Assembly: GCF_002356295.1 (NCBI RefSeq)
Contig: NZ_AP018042.1
Coordinates: forward strand, 896,361-960,360
Origin: Labilibaculum antarcticum
Lineage (GTDB): Bacteria > Bacteroidota > Bacteroidia > Bacteroidales > Marinifilaceae
Length of the DNA: 64,000 nucleotides
Direction: 5' to 3'
Part shown: piece after piece, positions 23,551 through 33,125 of the stretch
How positions within the stretch are numbered: the first letter of the stretch is position 1
Layout of the letters: each line of letters starts with the position of its first letter
Translations under genes and position numbers: made by a program
The notes under the pieces: model-generated
Database searches by the model: none
Told to the model about the DNA's origin: nothing
What the model saw: the letters and a program-made list of their open reading frames with translations, nothing else

Positions 23551-23735
23551 AAGCAGATAGTCTTGTCAATTTGTCGCATCTAATCTCTATCTTCGCAGCT
23601 CGGTAACTCACGGGTTAATTTTGATTGCAATTGCACTTTTTCTTATTTGAATCAGGAGCATCAATCCAAAATAAACAACAAATAACACGAAGCGTACTAT
23701 CAACTACAAATCACTATACTAAGGCAAATTATCAC

Positions 23736-24818
23736 ATGGGATCTGAAGAGAATAAATATAATATTAAAAGATATGATTTATCGGAAGATAGATCGTTAAA
23801 GGCATGGAGTGCGGCAGACGAATATCTTTTACAAGCGTTTACTGATTTAGAAAAGAAACCAAATCATTTGGGCATTTATGGTGACCGATTCGGTTTTTTG
23901 GGCTGTAATTTACATTCATTTACTCCTACTCTGGTATTTACCAAAAAAAGTCAGCAAAAAGCCATTGATGCCAATTTGGAAGCGCACAATATTCCTTTGC
24001 TAAATTATTCAGACCCACTTTCGCCACTTGAACGTGAAATGGATTTCGCCTTGGTAAATGTGCCTAAATCGTTAGAGCTCTTTCAACTTTACCTAGAACA
24101 AATTGCATGCAATTCGAGTGAGGACATTACTGTGATTTGTGCATTTATGACCCGTCATTTTACGCCTAAGTTATTACAAATAGCGCAGGAATATTTTGAA
24201 GTCGCTGAACAAAGCAGAGCGGTAAAAAAAGCACGATTGGTAGTGCTAACAAAAAAGAAGAGCACCCTTAAAAAAGAACTCATCACCACTCTTGATTACA
24301 ACAAGCAAAATTACAAACAGTTCTGGGGCGTGTTTTCAGCACAACACATTGATTATGCCACTCAGTTTTTTCTGGAACAGCTTGAAATAGATGATGCCGA
24401 TGAATGTATTTTGGATTTAGGCTCTGGAAATGGGATTATTGGCAATGAAATATTCAAACAGTTGCCTGATGCTGAAATTCATTTAATTGATGATTCTTAC
24501 CTGGCTGTTGCATCGGCTAAATTAAATATTCAAGGGGAAAACATACATCATCATTTTAATAATGAGCTATCCATTTTTGATGATGAGACTTTCGATTTAA
24601 TTGTAACCAACCCTCCTTTTCATTTCGAATTTGAGATAAATATTCAAATCCCAATTCAACTCTTTAGAGAATGTTATCGATGCTTGAAAGAAGGCGGAAA
24701 TCTACAAATTGTCGCCAATAAACATTTAAATTACAAGGTACATTTGGAACCAATATTTTCCTTGGTAGAGATTATAGATGAAGACAAAAAATTCATTGTC
24801 TACAAATGCATTAAGTAA
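23736..24818 (+). CDS. RlmG/RsmC-like rRNA guanine-N2 methyltransferase
   Basis: Read from the ATG at 23736 (360 residues); the open frame extends 37 codons upstream without family match. The protein has the two-domain layout of RsmC/RlmG: a degenerate N-terminal domain (residues 1-190) and a C-terminal Rossmann methyltransferase with motif I ILDLGSGNGIIG and the catalytic NPPF motif (IVTNPPFHF). These enzymes methylate a guanine of 16S or 23S rRNA; which one cannot be told from sequence alone. A 3' fragment of a second copy lies at 26658-26701. Confidence 0.85.
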   Translation: MGSEENKYNIKRYDLSEDRSLKAWSAADEYLLQAFTDLEKKPNHLGIYGDRFGFLGCNLHSFTPTLVFTKKSQQKAIDANLEAHNIPLLNYSDPLSPLEREMDFALVNVPKSLELFQLYLEQIACNSSEDITVICAFMTRHFTPKLLQIAQEYFEVAEQSRAVKKARLVVLTKKKSTLKKELITTLDYNKQNYKQFWGVFSAQHIDYATQFFLEQLEIDDADECILDLGSGNGIIGNEIFKQLPDAEIHLIDDSYLAVASAKLNIQGENIHHHFNNELSIFDDETFDLIVTNPPFHFEFEINIQIPIQLFRECYRCLKEGGNLQIVANKHLNYKVHLEPIFSLVEIIDEDKKFIVYKCIK

Positions 24819-24881
24819 ATCTACTTGAGAACAACAAGACAAAAATCACTTTTCACGAACAGTTCAATATCGAATTAATAA

Positions 24882-24955
24882 ACTGCACCCCAAAAGTTGG
24901 ACACAACATTTGGGGTGTTTTTTATGTCTAAAAAAACAAGTTCAGTATTTGTAGA
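24882..24955 (+). mobile_element. IS3-like left-end remnant
   Basis: The sequence CTGCACCCCAAAAGTTGGACA resembles IS3-family terminal repeats. It is followed after about 20 bases by an ATG and MSKKTS, like the start of an IS3 OrfA, but the frame ends after 38 codons and no transposase follows. The segment can also fold (CACCCCAAA with TTTGGGGTG). The rest of 24819-25124 shows only the promoter region of the next gene. Confidence 0.45.
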
Positions 24956-25124
24956 AAAATGTTCAAACGATAATGAATGGTGGTTTTGGAATTATTTTAG
25001 CCTTTTAAATTTGCCGTCAATCGTCCATGAAATTGCATGAACATTTCCGTGAAAACTTTTAGTCCCCTGTTGGCTCTAAAAGTTTTTATATTTTTTAATT
25101 TTACATTTTCCTGAAAATTTATCT

Positions 25125-25595
25125 ATGTTAAAATTTAAAACCCTTATCCTACTCGCAAGTTTTATCAGTTTGATTTCCTGTCAACAAAATAATGTTGAAA
25201 CCTATGCCCTGCGATTAAAACCCGGGATGGATCTAAAACAAGAATTGACACAATTTGTTGAAACCAATCAGTTGCAGTCGGCATCAATTTCTACCTGTGT
25301 GGGCAGTTTAAGAGAACTGATTATTCGGCCAGCAAATCAACAAGAGCTTTTGCATTTACAAGGTCATTACGAGATTGTTTCACTTACCGGAACATTTGCA
25401 GACCAAGGTAAAAACAATCATATTCATATCTCGGTATCGGATAGCACAGGCAATACTATTGGTGGTCATCTGGTGGATGGCAATATCATTTACACAACTG
25501 CAGAGATTGTCCTTCTCAATAATAAAGCCATGAACTTCACACGTGTTGTAGATCCTGAAACAACCTATTATGAATTGAAAGTGGAGGAAAACTAG
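25125..25595 (+). CDS. PPC (DUF296)-domain lipoprotein
   Basis: A 156-residue lipoprotein: signal with lipobox SLISC (Cys at about 19), then a PPC/DUF296 domain with YALRLKPGMDL start, SASISTCVGS and NHIHISVSDSTG-x-IGGHL core. PPC domains of plants bind DNA; bacterial single-domain forms are of unknown function, and a membrane-attached form outside the cytoplasm can hardly bind DNA. The gene is intact, unlike its copy at 21590. Confidence 0.8.
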   Translation: MLKFKTLILLASFISLISCQQNNVETYALRLKPGMDLKQELTQFVETNQLQSASISTCVGSLRELIIRPANQQELLHLQGHYEIVSLTGTFADQGKNNHIHISVSDSTGNTIGGHLVDGNIIYTTAEIVLLNNKAMNFTRVVDPETTYYELKVEEN

Positions 25596-25844
25596 CTTGT
25601 AAAACTCATAAGTAAACTTTTAAAATTGCCATTTATCCAAGACACATGGTATCGTAATCTTTCTGCCAAGCAGAAATCATTTACTAGACTAGAAAATTAG
25701 GTGTAAAACGGATTGTAAACCAGACCTGAAAATCTACGAAAGCTGAGTGAAAAAGACATCTTTCAATTTACAGTTTAAAATGTTTACTATTTTACTCTCT
25801 TATATTACCTTTAACATCGAGTTGATAGAAATAAATATATAATC

Positions 25845-26459
25845 ATGAACAAACTACAATTACTTTCCGCTATTGCGATTATGGGATTATCCACCTACAG
25901 TTGCAACACAAAGCCTGGTAAAGGGAGCGATACAAATATTACTAGTACAGAAAAGACAACACCTGTTGCTGTTAAGACAATTGATATTAACCTAGTTATG
26001 CAAAGTGCTTTAAACGGTGAACTCGAGATGGTGAAAGACGCTTTGAATAACGGCTTTAATGTAAACTCCACAGACCTTAATAAGCGCACCCCACTGATGT
26101 TAGCCGCTTACAATGGTCACGACGAAATAGTAAAATTATTAATTGACAAAGGGGCCGATGTAAATTTAACAGATACCATCCATAGAACGGCATTAATGTT
26201 TGCATCTACAGGTTCATCTGTACCTACAGTACTTAGCTTATTAGAAGCAGGAGCCAAACCTAATATGATGGACAATGAGCAAAACTGGACCGCTGCAATG
26301 ATGGCTGCCTCCGAAGGTCAGCTTGAGGTTCTTAAAGTTTTAGTTGCGCACGGAGCAGATTTAAAAATGATAGATGCTGATGGAGATACATGTCTAGGCT
26401 TTGCCAATTCAAAGGGATATACTGATATGGCTAATTATATTAAAACACAACTTAAATAG
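25845..26459 (+). CDS. Ankyrin-repeat lipoprotein
   Basis: A 204-residue lipoprotein (lipobox STYSC, Cys20) with about four ankyrin repeats from residue 50 to the end. The clearest contain TPLMLAAYNGHDEIVKLLIDKGADVN and a following TALMFAS unit. Ankyrin repeats mediate protein contacts; the partner is unknown. A terminator follows 78 bases downstream. Confidence 0.85.
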   Translation: MNKLQLLSAIAIMGLSTYSCNTKPGKGSDTNITSTEKTTPVAVKTIDINLVMQSALNGELEMVKDALNNGFNVNSTDLNKRTPLMLAAYNGHDEIVKLLIDKGADVNLTDTIHRTALMFASTGSSVPTVLSLLEAGAKPNMMDNEQNWTAAMMAASEGQLEVLKVLVAHGADLKMIDADGDTCLGFANSKGYTDMANYIKTQLK

Positions 26460-26536
26460 AAATGCTCTAAAAAGACATTAACTTTTTAAGAAGGCTAAAA
26501 TCTCAAAGTTTTTTTGACCCAATAATGTAAAATTAC

Positions 26537-26569
26537 AAAGCGACTGCACTCCATGTGGTCGCTTTTTGT
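26537..26569 (+). terminator. Terminator of the ankyrin gene
   Basis: AAAGCGAC pairs with GTCGCTTT around a 13-base loop, followed by TT. It lies 78 bases after the ankyrin stop codon. Confidence 0.6.
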
Positions 26570-26657
26570 ATAGATTAAGCTAATCGAACTTATCCCGAAG
26601 TAGAAAATAGGATATTAATCGGATTAAAAATTCTGAATTCCTTGCCCAGTATATTTA

Positions 26658-26701
26658 GAACCTATATTTTCCTTGGTAGAGATTATAGATGAGGACAAAA
26701 A
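26658..26701 (+). pseudogene. Fragment of the rRNA methyltransferase gene
   Basis: About 44 bases nearly identical to the 3' end of the methyltransferase gene (24747-24791): the stretch centred on TTTTCCTTGGTAGAGATTAT is the same. It has no start and is out of context, so it is debris of a duplication. The remainder of 26460-27041 contains no gene that I can support. Confidence 0.7.
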
Positions 26702-26966
26702 TCAGATTTTTACTGACTCTTAGAATCAAATTGTTCTGATGGATAGAAAAACTCCGTTTAGACCTGATTGCTTTAAGCAACAAAATAACAGCTCGACTAT
26801 ACCAGTCGGGTTTTGTTTTTATCATCCGTGAAGGAAAAATATTTTTAAGATTTGGAATCAAAGTCATCCCCTGATAGGAACGGCTTGGTTATAGTCAGAG
26901 CCTGACCAGGTAAGATTTCAAACATGCTTTTGAATTTTCAAGGGATAATTCGGTAGTAATAGTCAC

Positions 26967-27003
26967 AAAAAAAAAGAGCAGCCACCCCTACAGCGACTGC
27001 CCC
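26967..27003 (-). terminator. Terminator at the end of the sulfatase/PUL block
   Basis: On the minus strand, GGCAGTC pairs with GGCTGC(T) (one G-U pair), followed by nine T. It lies 39 bases after the last leftward sulfatase gene and marks the 3' end of the PUL transcript. Confidence 0.7.
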
Positions 27004-27041
27004 TTAAACAAATAACTAAACACTAATCTATATTTTAATCT

Positions 27042-28460
27042 TTACAATGGAAACAGTTCAGAATCAACATGATCCTTTTTCATGATTTCTTTCATTTTAG
27101 CAACAATATCTGGGTGTTTATCGGCAACATTATTTGTTTCAGCCACATCTTCGGCCAAATTATAAAGTTCCAACTCTCCCTTTTTATGTAATCCGTAAAG
27201 TACAGCTTTCCAGTCGCCCATGCGAACTGCTTGACGGCCGCCTTTATGCGCAAACTCCCAATAAAGATGATCGTGCTGTTTTTGATTATCCTGTCCTAGT
27301 AATTCCGGTAAGAATGAAATTCCGTCGATATTTCCAGGAGTTTTTACATTGACAATCTCAGCGCAAGTAGGTAAGAAATCCCAAAAAGCCGAAATATGAT
27401 CGGATGTAGAACCTGCCTTAATTTTATTGGGCCAAACAGCTACAAAAGGGCATCTAATTCCCCCTTCGTATAAGTCCCGCTTAATACCACGAAAGCCTGC
27501 TGAACTATTAAAATATGCAGGATTAGCTCCACCTGCAGCATGTGGGCCATTATCACTTGTAAACATGATGATTGTATTATCAGCAATTCCCAATTCTTCT
27601 AGCTTTGCAGTTATTTGTCCTACATAAATATCCATTCGGGTTACCATAGCAGCAAATGCAGCAAATGGTGTTTTTTGAGTGCAATACCTAGATTTCACCA
27701 TATCAGGTCCATAATCAGAACCTGATAATCCCTCGTAAGGAATTTCGTCAAATTTACCTTCAAACATTTTTAGAATGGAGTCGTTTGGCGATATCAGTTC
27801 TGCATGAGGCAAAACCAAAGGAACGTAAGCAAAAAAGCAGGTATCCTTATTATCCTCTAAAAATTGTAAGGTTGCCTCCTGAATTTTATCGGGAGCATAA
27901 GTCACCGTATTTGTCCAATCGTTCCCCTCCAAATATTCCTTTTCCTGGTTGTGACGCAAATAAGGTGGATAATATCGATGAGCCATTCGCTGACAATTGT
28001 AGCCATAAAACTCATCGAAGCCTTGATTATTCGCATCACCTTCGGAACCGGGAAATCCCAATCCCCATTTACCAAAAGCACCCGTTTTATAACCAGCATC
28101 TTTCAAGATCTCGGCTACCGTAAGTGCACTTCCAATCATTGGTATTTGTCCTTCCTTATCGAGTTCTCTATTCCCTCTAATTGGTGTATGCCCAGTATGC
28201 TGACCAGTCATTAAAGTAGAACGGGAAGGAGCACATACCGCTGCACCACTATAATGCTGTGTAAATTTCATTCCTTTGGCCGCTAACTGATCAATATTTG
28301 GCGTTTCAAATTTAGTCTGACCATAACAACTCAAATCACCATAACCTAAATCGTCAGCCAAAATGTAAACAATGTTTGGCTTTTGATTCTTTGTCATCTC
28401 CTTTTCGGTACAAGCAGAGAAGGAAAAAGTGACAAGTAATAACAGAATTAATTGATTCAT
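27042..28460 (-). CDS. S1 sulfatase, lipoprotein (tandem copy 1)
   Basis: A 472-residue formylglycine sulfatase. It carries a lipobox (SAC at residue 17), the metal-site motif ADDLGYGD (35-42) and the modification motif CAPSR with Cys76, which is converted to formylglycine. It should hydrolyse a sulfate ester of the PUL's glycan at the cell surface or in the periplasm. It is very similar to the sulfatase directly upstream, over the whole length, so both arose by tandem duplication. The substrate position cannot be told from sequence. Confidence 0.9.
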   Translation of the reverse strand: MNQLILLLLVTFSFSACTEKEMTKNQKPNIVYILADDLGYGDLSCYGQTKFETPNIDQLAAKGMKFTQHYSGAAVCAPSRSTLMTGQHTGHTPIRGNRELDKEGQIPMIGSALTVAEILKDAGYKTGAFGKWGLGFPGSEGDANNQGFDEFYGYNCQRMAHRYYPPYLRHNQEKEYLEGNDWTNTVTYAPDKIQEATLQFLEDNKDTCFFAYVPLVLPHAELISPNDSILKMFEGKFDEIPYEGLSGSDYGPDMVKSRYCTQKTPFAAFAAMVTRMDIYVGQITAKLEELGIADNTIIMFTSDNGPHAAGGANPAYFNSSAGFRGIKRDLYEGGIRCPFVAVWPNKIKAGSTSDHISAFWDFLPTCAEIVNVKTPGNIDGISFLPELLGQDNQKQHDHLYWEFAHKGGRQAVRMGDWKAVLYGLHKKGELELYNLAEDVAETNNVADKHPDIVAKMKEIMKKDHVDSELFPL

Positions 28461-28485
28461 TTTATCGATTTATTTTATGTTATAA

Positions 28486-29919
28486 CTAAAGAGGAAAGAT
28501 TTCTGAATCAACATGTTCTTTTTTCAGAATCTCTTTCATTTTAGCAACAATATCTGGGTGTTGATCGGCAACATTATTTGTTTCAGTCACATCTTCGGCC
28601 AAATTATAAAGTTCCAACTCACCCTTTTTATGTAATCCGTAAAGTACAGCTTTCCAGTCGCCCATGCGAACGGCCTGACGGCCTCCTTGATGAGCAAACT
28701 CCCAATAAAGATGATCGTGTTGCTTTTGATTCTCTTGCCCAAGTAGTTCTGGTAAAAATGAAATCCCATCGATTCCCTCAACCGATTTTACATCAGCAAT
28801 AGCTGCGCAAGTAGGCAAAACATCCCAAAAAGCAGATACATGATCGGATGTGGAACCCGCTTTAATTTTATTCGGCCAAACAGCAATAAAAGGGGTTCGA
28901 ATACCGCCTTCGTACAAATCTCGCTTTATTCCTCTTAAACCACCGGCGCTGTTAAAGAATTCAGGATTAGCACCACCTTCAGCATGAGGACCATTATCGC
29001 TGGCGAACATGATGATTGTATTGTCAGCAATCCCCAGCTCTTCAACCTTAGCCATAATTTGGCCAACATAAGCATCTGTTCGTGCTACCATAGCGGCAAA
29101 TGCGGCAAATGGTCTTTTTTGTGTACAATACTTTTTTGTGATAATATCAGGACCATAATCGGAGGAATAATCACCCCCATAAGGAACTTCTTCAAATTTT
29201 CCTTTGAATTTTGCCAGAATTGAATCATCTGGAGAAATTAACTCTGCATGTGGCAATACAAAAGGCACATAAGCAAAGAAGGTATTGTTCTTATTGTCAT
29301 CCAAAAATTGTAAGGTTGCTTTCTGAATTACATCTGGAGCATAAGTCACTGTATTGGTCCAATCGTTCCCCTCTAAAGCCACTTTTTCCTGATTGTGCCA
29401 AAGATATGGAGGATAGTAACGATGTGCCATTCGCTGACAGTTGTAGCCATAAAACTCATCGAATCCCTGATTGTTGGGATCTCCCTCTGAACCGGGAAAA
29501 CCCAGTCCCCACTTACCAAATGCACCCGTTTTATAACCAGCATCTTTTAGCATTTCAGCCAAGGTAACAGTACTTCCAGGAATAGGAGTCTGACCTTCAC
29601 CATCCAATTCCTTATTTCCCCGAATTGGTGTATGTCCAGTATGCTGACCGGATAATAATGTAGAACGGGAAGGAGCACATACCGCCGCACCACAATAATG
29701 CTGTGAGAATTTAATTCCTTGCTCGGCTAATTTATCGATGTTTGGTGTTTGAAATTTTTGTTGCCCGTAACAGCTCAAATCGCCATACCCTAAATCATCT
29801 GCCAAAATGTATATGATATTTGGCTTTTTAACTTCCTGCTCCTTTTTGGTTTTTCCTGCTGAGCAAGAAATTAAAGAAACAGTTATGACCAAAGCCGATA
29901 ATAGTAGTCTATTTTTCAT
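28486..29919 (-). CDS. S1 sulfatase, lipoprotein (tandem copy 2)
   Basis: A 477-residue sulfatase with lipobox LISC (Cys19), ADDLGYGD and CAPSR (Cys81). It lies 25 bases upstream of its near-twin and shares most residues, including the NNQGFDEFYGYNCQRMAHRYY and GDWKAVLYGLHKKGELE-type segments. The pair may have split substrates or just raise dosage. Cys-type motif implies that a maturase (anSME or FGE) encoded elsewhere is needed. Confidence 0.9.
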   Translation of the reverse strand: MKNRLLLSALVITVSLISCSAGKTKKEQEVKKPNIIYILADDLGYGDLSCYGQQKFQTPNIDKLAEQGIKFSQHYCGAAVCAPSRSTLLSGQHTGHTPIRGNKELDGEGQTPIPGSTVTLAEMLKDAGYKTGAFGKWGLGFPGSEGDPNNQGFDEFYGYNCQRMAHRYYPPYLWHNQEKVALEGNDWTNTVTYAPDVIQKATLQFLDDNKNNTFFAYVPFVLPHAELISPDDSILAKFKGKFEEVPYGGDYSSDYGPDIITKKYCTQKRPFAAFAAMVARTDAYVGQIMAKVEELGIADNTIIMFASDNGPHAEGGANPEFFNSAGGLRGIKRDLYEGGIRTPFIAVWPNKIKAGSTSDHVSAFWDVLPTCAAIADVKSVEGIDGISFLPELLGQENQKQHDHLYWEFAHQGGRQAVRMGDWKAVLYGLHKKGELELYNLAEDVTETNNVADQHPDIVAKMKEILKKEHVDSEIFPL

Positions 29920-29952
29920 CTTATATGTCTAATTATCTGATTTCCAAAAAAC

Positions 29953-31503
29953 TTATTTCAATTCCATTTTTTCAATTTTCGAGTAATCTTTACCACGTAA
30001 AGCCACAAAACTCTCTAACATTTCTTTCAATTTTTCAGGATTGCTTGTTGCTAAATTATTTTGCTCTCCCTCATCATTTTTCAAATTATACAATTGAAAT
30101 TCTAGTGAATTTCCCAATTCAATATTCACCTTTTCGTTTACTGGTTTCGCATTGTATGGAGGAATCATCAACCAATCTCCTTGACGGATCGCTGTTCTTG
30201 AGGTCGCCTCAATAATCAAGTTTTCTCTTCCTGTTTTGCTCTCTCCCATTAATAGGCTCAATTGGTTTTGACTATCGTTTTTGGGTGCTTCTACTCCAAT
30301 TAACTTAGCGATTGAAGCCATTAAATCCATCTGACAAACCAAAGCATCTGATTCTTGTGGCTTGATTTTACCTTTCCAATAGGTAACGAATGGAATTCTT
30401 GTTCCTGCTTCGAATAAACTGTATTTTCCACCTCTAAATGGTCCTGAAGGATTGTGCTTTCCTAATTTTTCTAGTGCATCATCCTCATAACCGTCATTCA
30501 ACACCGGACCGTTATCACTTGAGAATACAATCAATGTATTTTCCAATAAACCTTCTTCCTTCATGGTTTTCATGAACTCGCCAATTGTCCAATCTGCTTC
30601 CAAAATCACATCTCCACGTGCACCCATTCCCGATTTTCCAACAAAAGCAGGATTTGGAGTACGAGGTACATGAGGCTGTTGCAATGCGTAATACAAAAAG
30701 AAGGGTTCACTTTTATGATCTCGTACATATTGCTGAGCCAATTTCAAAAAGTGACCAGACATTTCTTCATCAACCCATTTCGCCTTTTCCCCACCTTTCA
30801 TGAATCCAATTCTAGGTATTCCATTCACGATAGTCCCGTTGTGACCATGATGCCATTTCAATCTACAAAGCTCTGGATTCTCAAGTCCTGTTTGCTGACC
30901 TGCAAAATTCTCGTTGTAATTCACTTCAATAGGATCGTTTGGATCTACTCCAACCACATTTCCATTATCAATAAACACTGTAGGAACACGATCTTGAGTC
31001 GCAGCCATAACATATGAATAATTGAAACCAACTTCGTTAGGACCAGGAGTTATGTGTTTGTTCCAATCCAAATCACCATCACCCAAACCTAAATGCCACT
31101 TGCCAACTACACCTGTATAGTATCCATTTGCTTGCATCATTTTAGGAAGTGTAGGTTGATTGACTCCAATTATTAATGGAGCACTACCCCGAAGTATTTT
31201 TGCATCCTTATTGCGCCATGGGTAAGAACCGGTTAGTAATGCATACCTACTAGGGGTACAAGTTGCCGAAGACGCATAAGCATTGGTGAATCGGTTTCCA
31301 CCTGCTGCAAGCGCATCGATATTTGGTGTTTGTAATTCGGTAGCACCATACGAACTTAAATCGCCGTAGCCCAAATCATCCATATAGATAACCACTACAT
31401 TTGGTTTTACTCCTGACTCTTCAACTGCTTTTTTAGCTGGTTGACATCCACTAATTAAAATCGGCACCAATAAAATCGACCAGATTAAATTTTTCATTTT
31501 CAT
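29953..31503 (-). CDS. S1 sulfatase, lipoprotein
   Basis: A 516-residue sulfatase of another subgroup than its two neighbours. Lipobox ISGC (Cys20), MDDLGYGDLS (41-50), CTPSR with Cys82, and a longer insert around residues 195-245 with GHNGTIVNGIPRIG. The conserved FSSDNGP and RGGKYSLFEAGTR segments are present. Its start is preceded by a 361-base gap, so it may open its own transcript together with the two following sulfatases. Confidence 0.9.
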   Translation of the reverse strand: MKMKNLIWSILLVPILISGCQPAKKAVEESGVKPNVVVIYMDDLGYGDLSSYGATELQTPNIDALAAGGNRFTNAYASSATCTPSRYALLTGSYPWRNKDAKILRGSAPLIIGVNQPTLPKMMQANGYYTGVVGKWHLGLGDGDLDWNKHITPGPNEVGFNYSYVMAATQDRVPTVFIDNGNVVGVDPNDPIEVNYNENFAGQQTGLENPELCRLKWHHGHNGTIVNGIPRIGFMKGGEKAKWVDEEMSGHFLKLAQQYVRDHKSEPFFLYYALQQPHVPRTPNPAFVGKSGMGARGDVILEADWTIGEFMKTMKEEGLLENTLIVFSSDNGPVLNDGYEDDALEKLGKHNPSGPFRGGKYSLFEAGTRIPFVTYWKGKIKPQESDALVCQMDLMASIAKLIGVEAPKNDSQNQLSLLMGESKTGRENLIIEATSRTAIRQGDWLMIPPYNAKPVNEKVNIELGNSLEFQLYNLKNDEGEQNNLATSNPEKLKEMLESFVALRGKDYSKIEKMELK

Positions 31504-31864
31504 AGACTTATTTTCTTAATCAACACAAAATACTTTCGAACTATTTTCTTCTGGATCGTAATTCATTTGGAATTACTGATCCTAATTAGATTTTTAAAAT
31601 CTGCTAATGATATTGATTTTGTTATTTTAGTATAGAACTACAAATCGTATCACAGCTTATAACAAAGATTGTTATTAAAGAAGAATTCAAGGTAACTCTT
31701 AGTACATTTTATGTATTTATCAGTTCAAACTGAATACAATCCAATACAAAAGAACTTTTATAAAAAAATTAAACATTAGCAAACATTAATGCCACACAAT
31801 CTTGCCCTAAATGATTTTGGCAATTGGAATGCGACCTTATTTAGTTTTTAACACTGAATAAATT
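31504..31864. other. Intergenic region without a gene
   Basis: Very AT-rich; no open frame, hairpin or repeat that I can support. It probably contains the promoter of the sulfatase at 29953-31503. Confidence 0.5.
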
Positions 31865-33067
31865 TTAATTATCATGAAGTATAAAAAAACTACAGGCATG
31901 TTTATCTAGGCTTACTGATATTTTTTCACTCATCGTGCCCATAGATTTTTTACCAAAAATATCATATACTTTTACATGATCAGATAATTTGATATCCTCA
32001 AAATATAGATTTTGAGACTTAGCCTCATCGCTACGATTAAGTAAAACCACTGCAACACCACCATCATTTAAATGCTTAAGCCACATCTCATTACCAGCTC
32101 CTACAATGCTACGGCGGAAAATACGACGTCCTTGCTCTGTAGTATCTTGGTTTACACGTATTGCCATTTTATTTGTCAATAAATCAATTACTTCAGGCGA
32201 TGTTTCGTTTAAAACATTTCCCATCATCAATGGTGAAGTCATAATACACCACAATGCAAATTGTGTCTTCTGTTCATCCATAGTAAGTACTGGATTGCCA
32301 ACGACTAACATATCTGGATCATTCCAGTATCCATCACCAGCAAAATCTGCACACTCATTATTTAAATCTGCAATTTTCATTATCGAATGTTGATCTCCAT
32401 CAAAATGAGAACGAGAAAGTCCCCATAAATCACCTGTGGTTCTAGCTATATTACAATAACGAGGATACCAAGGACGATATACATAAGCACTAATACTAAA
32501 TAATATAGGACGTGAAGCATGAGATAATAATTTACTCCATTTCAAATAAACTTCACGTGTTGCCTCTTCATCCCAATTATCAGATGCTCCATTCATCTGA
32601 CAGCGGTCAATTTTAAGGATATCTAATCCCCAGTATTCAAATTGTTTGAGATTTGCTTCTTCATGTCCATACATTCCCACTTCATCTCCTCCACAATCTT
32701 GAGTCCCAGGAGTTACATGCAAACCAAATTTTAAACCTTTTGAATGCGCATAATCAGCCATTGCTTTGATCCCATGTGGAAATTTTATAGTATCAACAGT
32801 GATTCTTCCTTTGTTATCTAATTTGTCACCTCTCCATCCACCGTCGATGATTACATAGTTATATCCAGCTGCTTTATAACCGTCTGAAACCATTAGATCT
32901 ATTGTCTTGTATATAACTTGTTCATTTACCTTCTTCTTTTTATAAGCATTCCAACTATTCCAACCCATAGGTGGTGTAGGTGTAATCCTTTTCACTTTTT
33001 GAGCGTAAGTAACAGTCACGCTCGATATAAAAATCGTAATTAATAGTAATCTTAAAAAACTTTTCAT
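31865..33067 (-). CDS. GH27 alpha-galactosidase
   Basis: A 400-residue exported enzyme: signal peptide ending in TYAQ (about residue 23), then a GH27 barrel beginning with the family hallmark TPPMGWNSWN. The nucleophile is Asp154 in DILKIDRC and the acid/base Asp lies in YWNDPDML (250-252). The C-terminal 90 residues are the usual all-beta domain. It removes terminal alpha-galactose. In a locus with a GH110 and many sulfatases it points to an alpha-galactose-containing sulfated glycan. Confidence 0.9.
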   Translation of the reverse strand: MKSFLRLLLITIFISSVTVTYAQKVKRITPTPPMGWNSWNAYKKKKVNEQVIYKTIDLMVSDGYKAAGYNYVIIDGGWRGDKLDNKGRITVDTIKFPHGIKAMADYAHSKGLKFGLHVTPGTQDCGGDEVGMYGHEEANLKQFEYWGLDILKIDRCQMNGASDNWDEEATREVYLKWSKLLSHASRPILFSISAYVYRPWYPRYCNIARTTGDLWGLSRSHFDGDQHSIMKIADLNNECADFAGDGYWNDPDMLVVGNPVLTMDEQKTQFALWCIMTSPLMMGNVLNETSPEVIDLLTNKMAIRVNQDTTEQGRRIFRRSIVGAGNEMWLKHLNDGGVAVVLLNRSDEAKSQNLYFEDIKLSDHVKVYDIFGKKSMGTMSEKISVSLDKHACSFFILHDN

Positions 33068-33125
33068 TTTAGTTTGATTTATTGTTTTGTAATTTAGTCA
33101 GACGACCATTTACCTTTTGATCAAT

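Noticed and set aside
23299..23583. Plus-strand frame of 94 codons
   Set aside because: It is the shadow of the decayed serine recombinase on the other strand and resembles no protein.
26655..26867. Minus-strand frame of 70 codons
   Set aside because: It overlaps the methyltransferase fragment and a weak hairpin region, and has no protein-like features.
28984..29567. Plus-strand frames opposite the sulfatases and GH2 genes
   Set aside because: They are shadows of long, well-conserved minus-strand genes.
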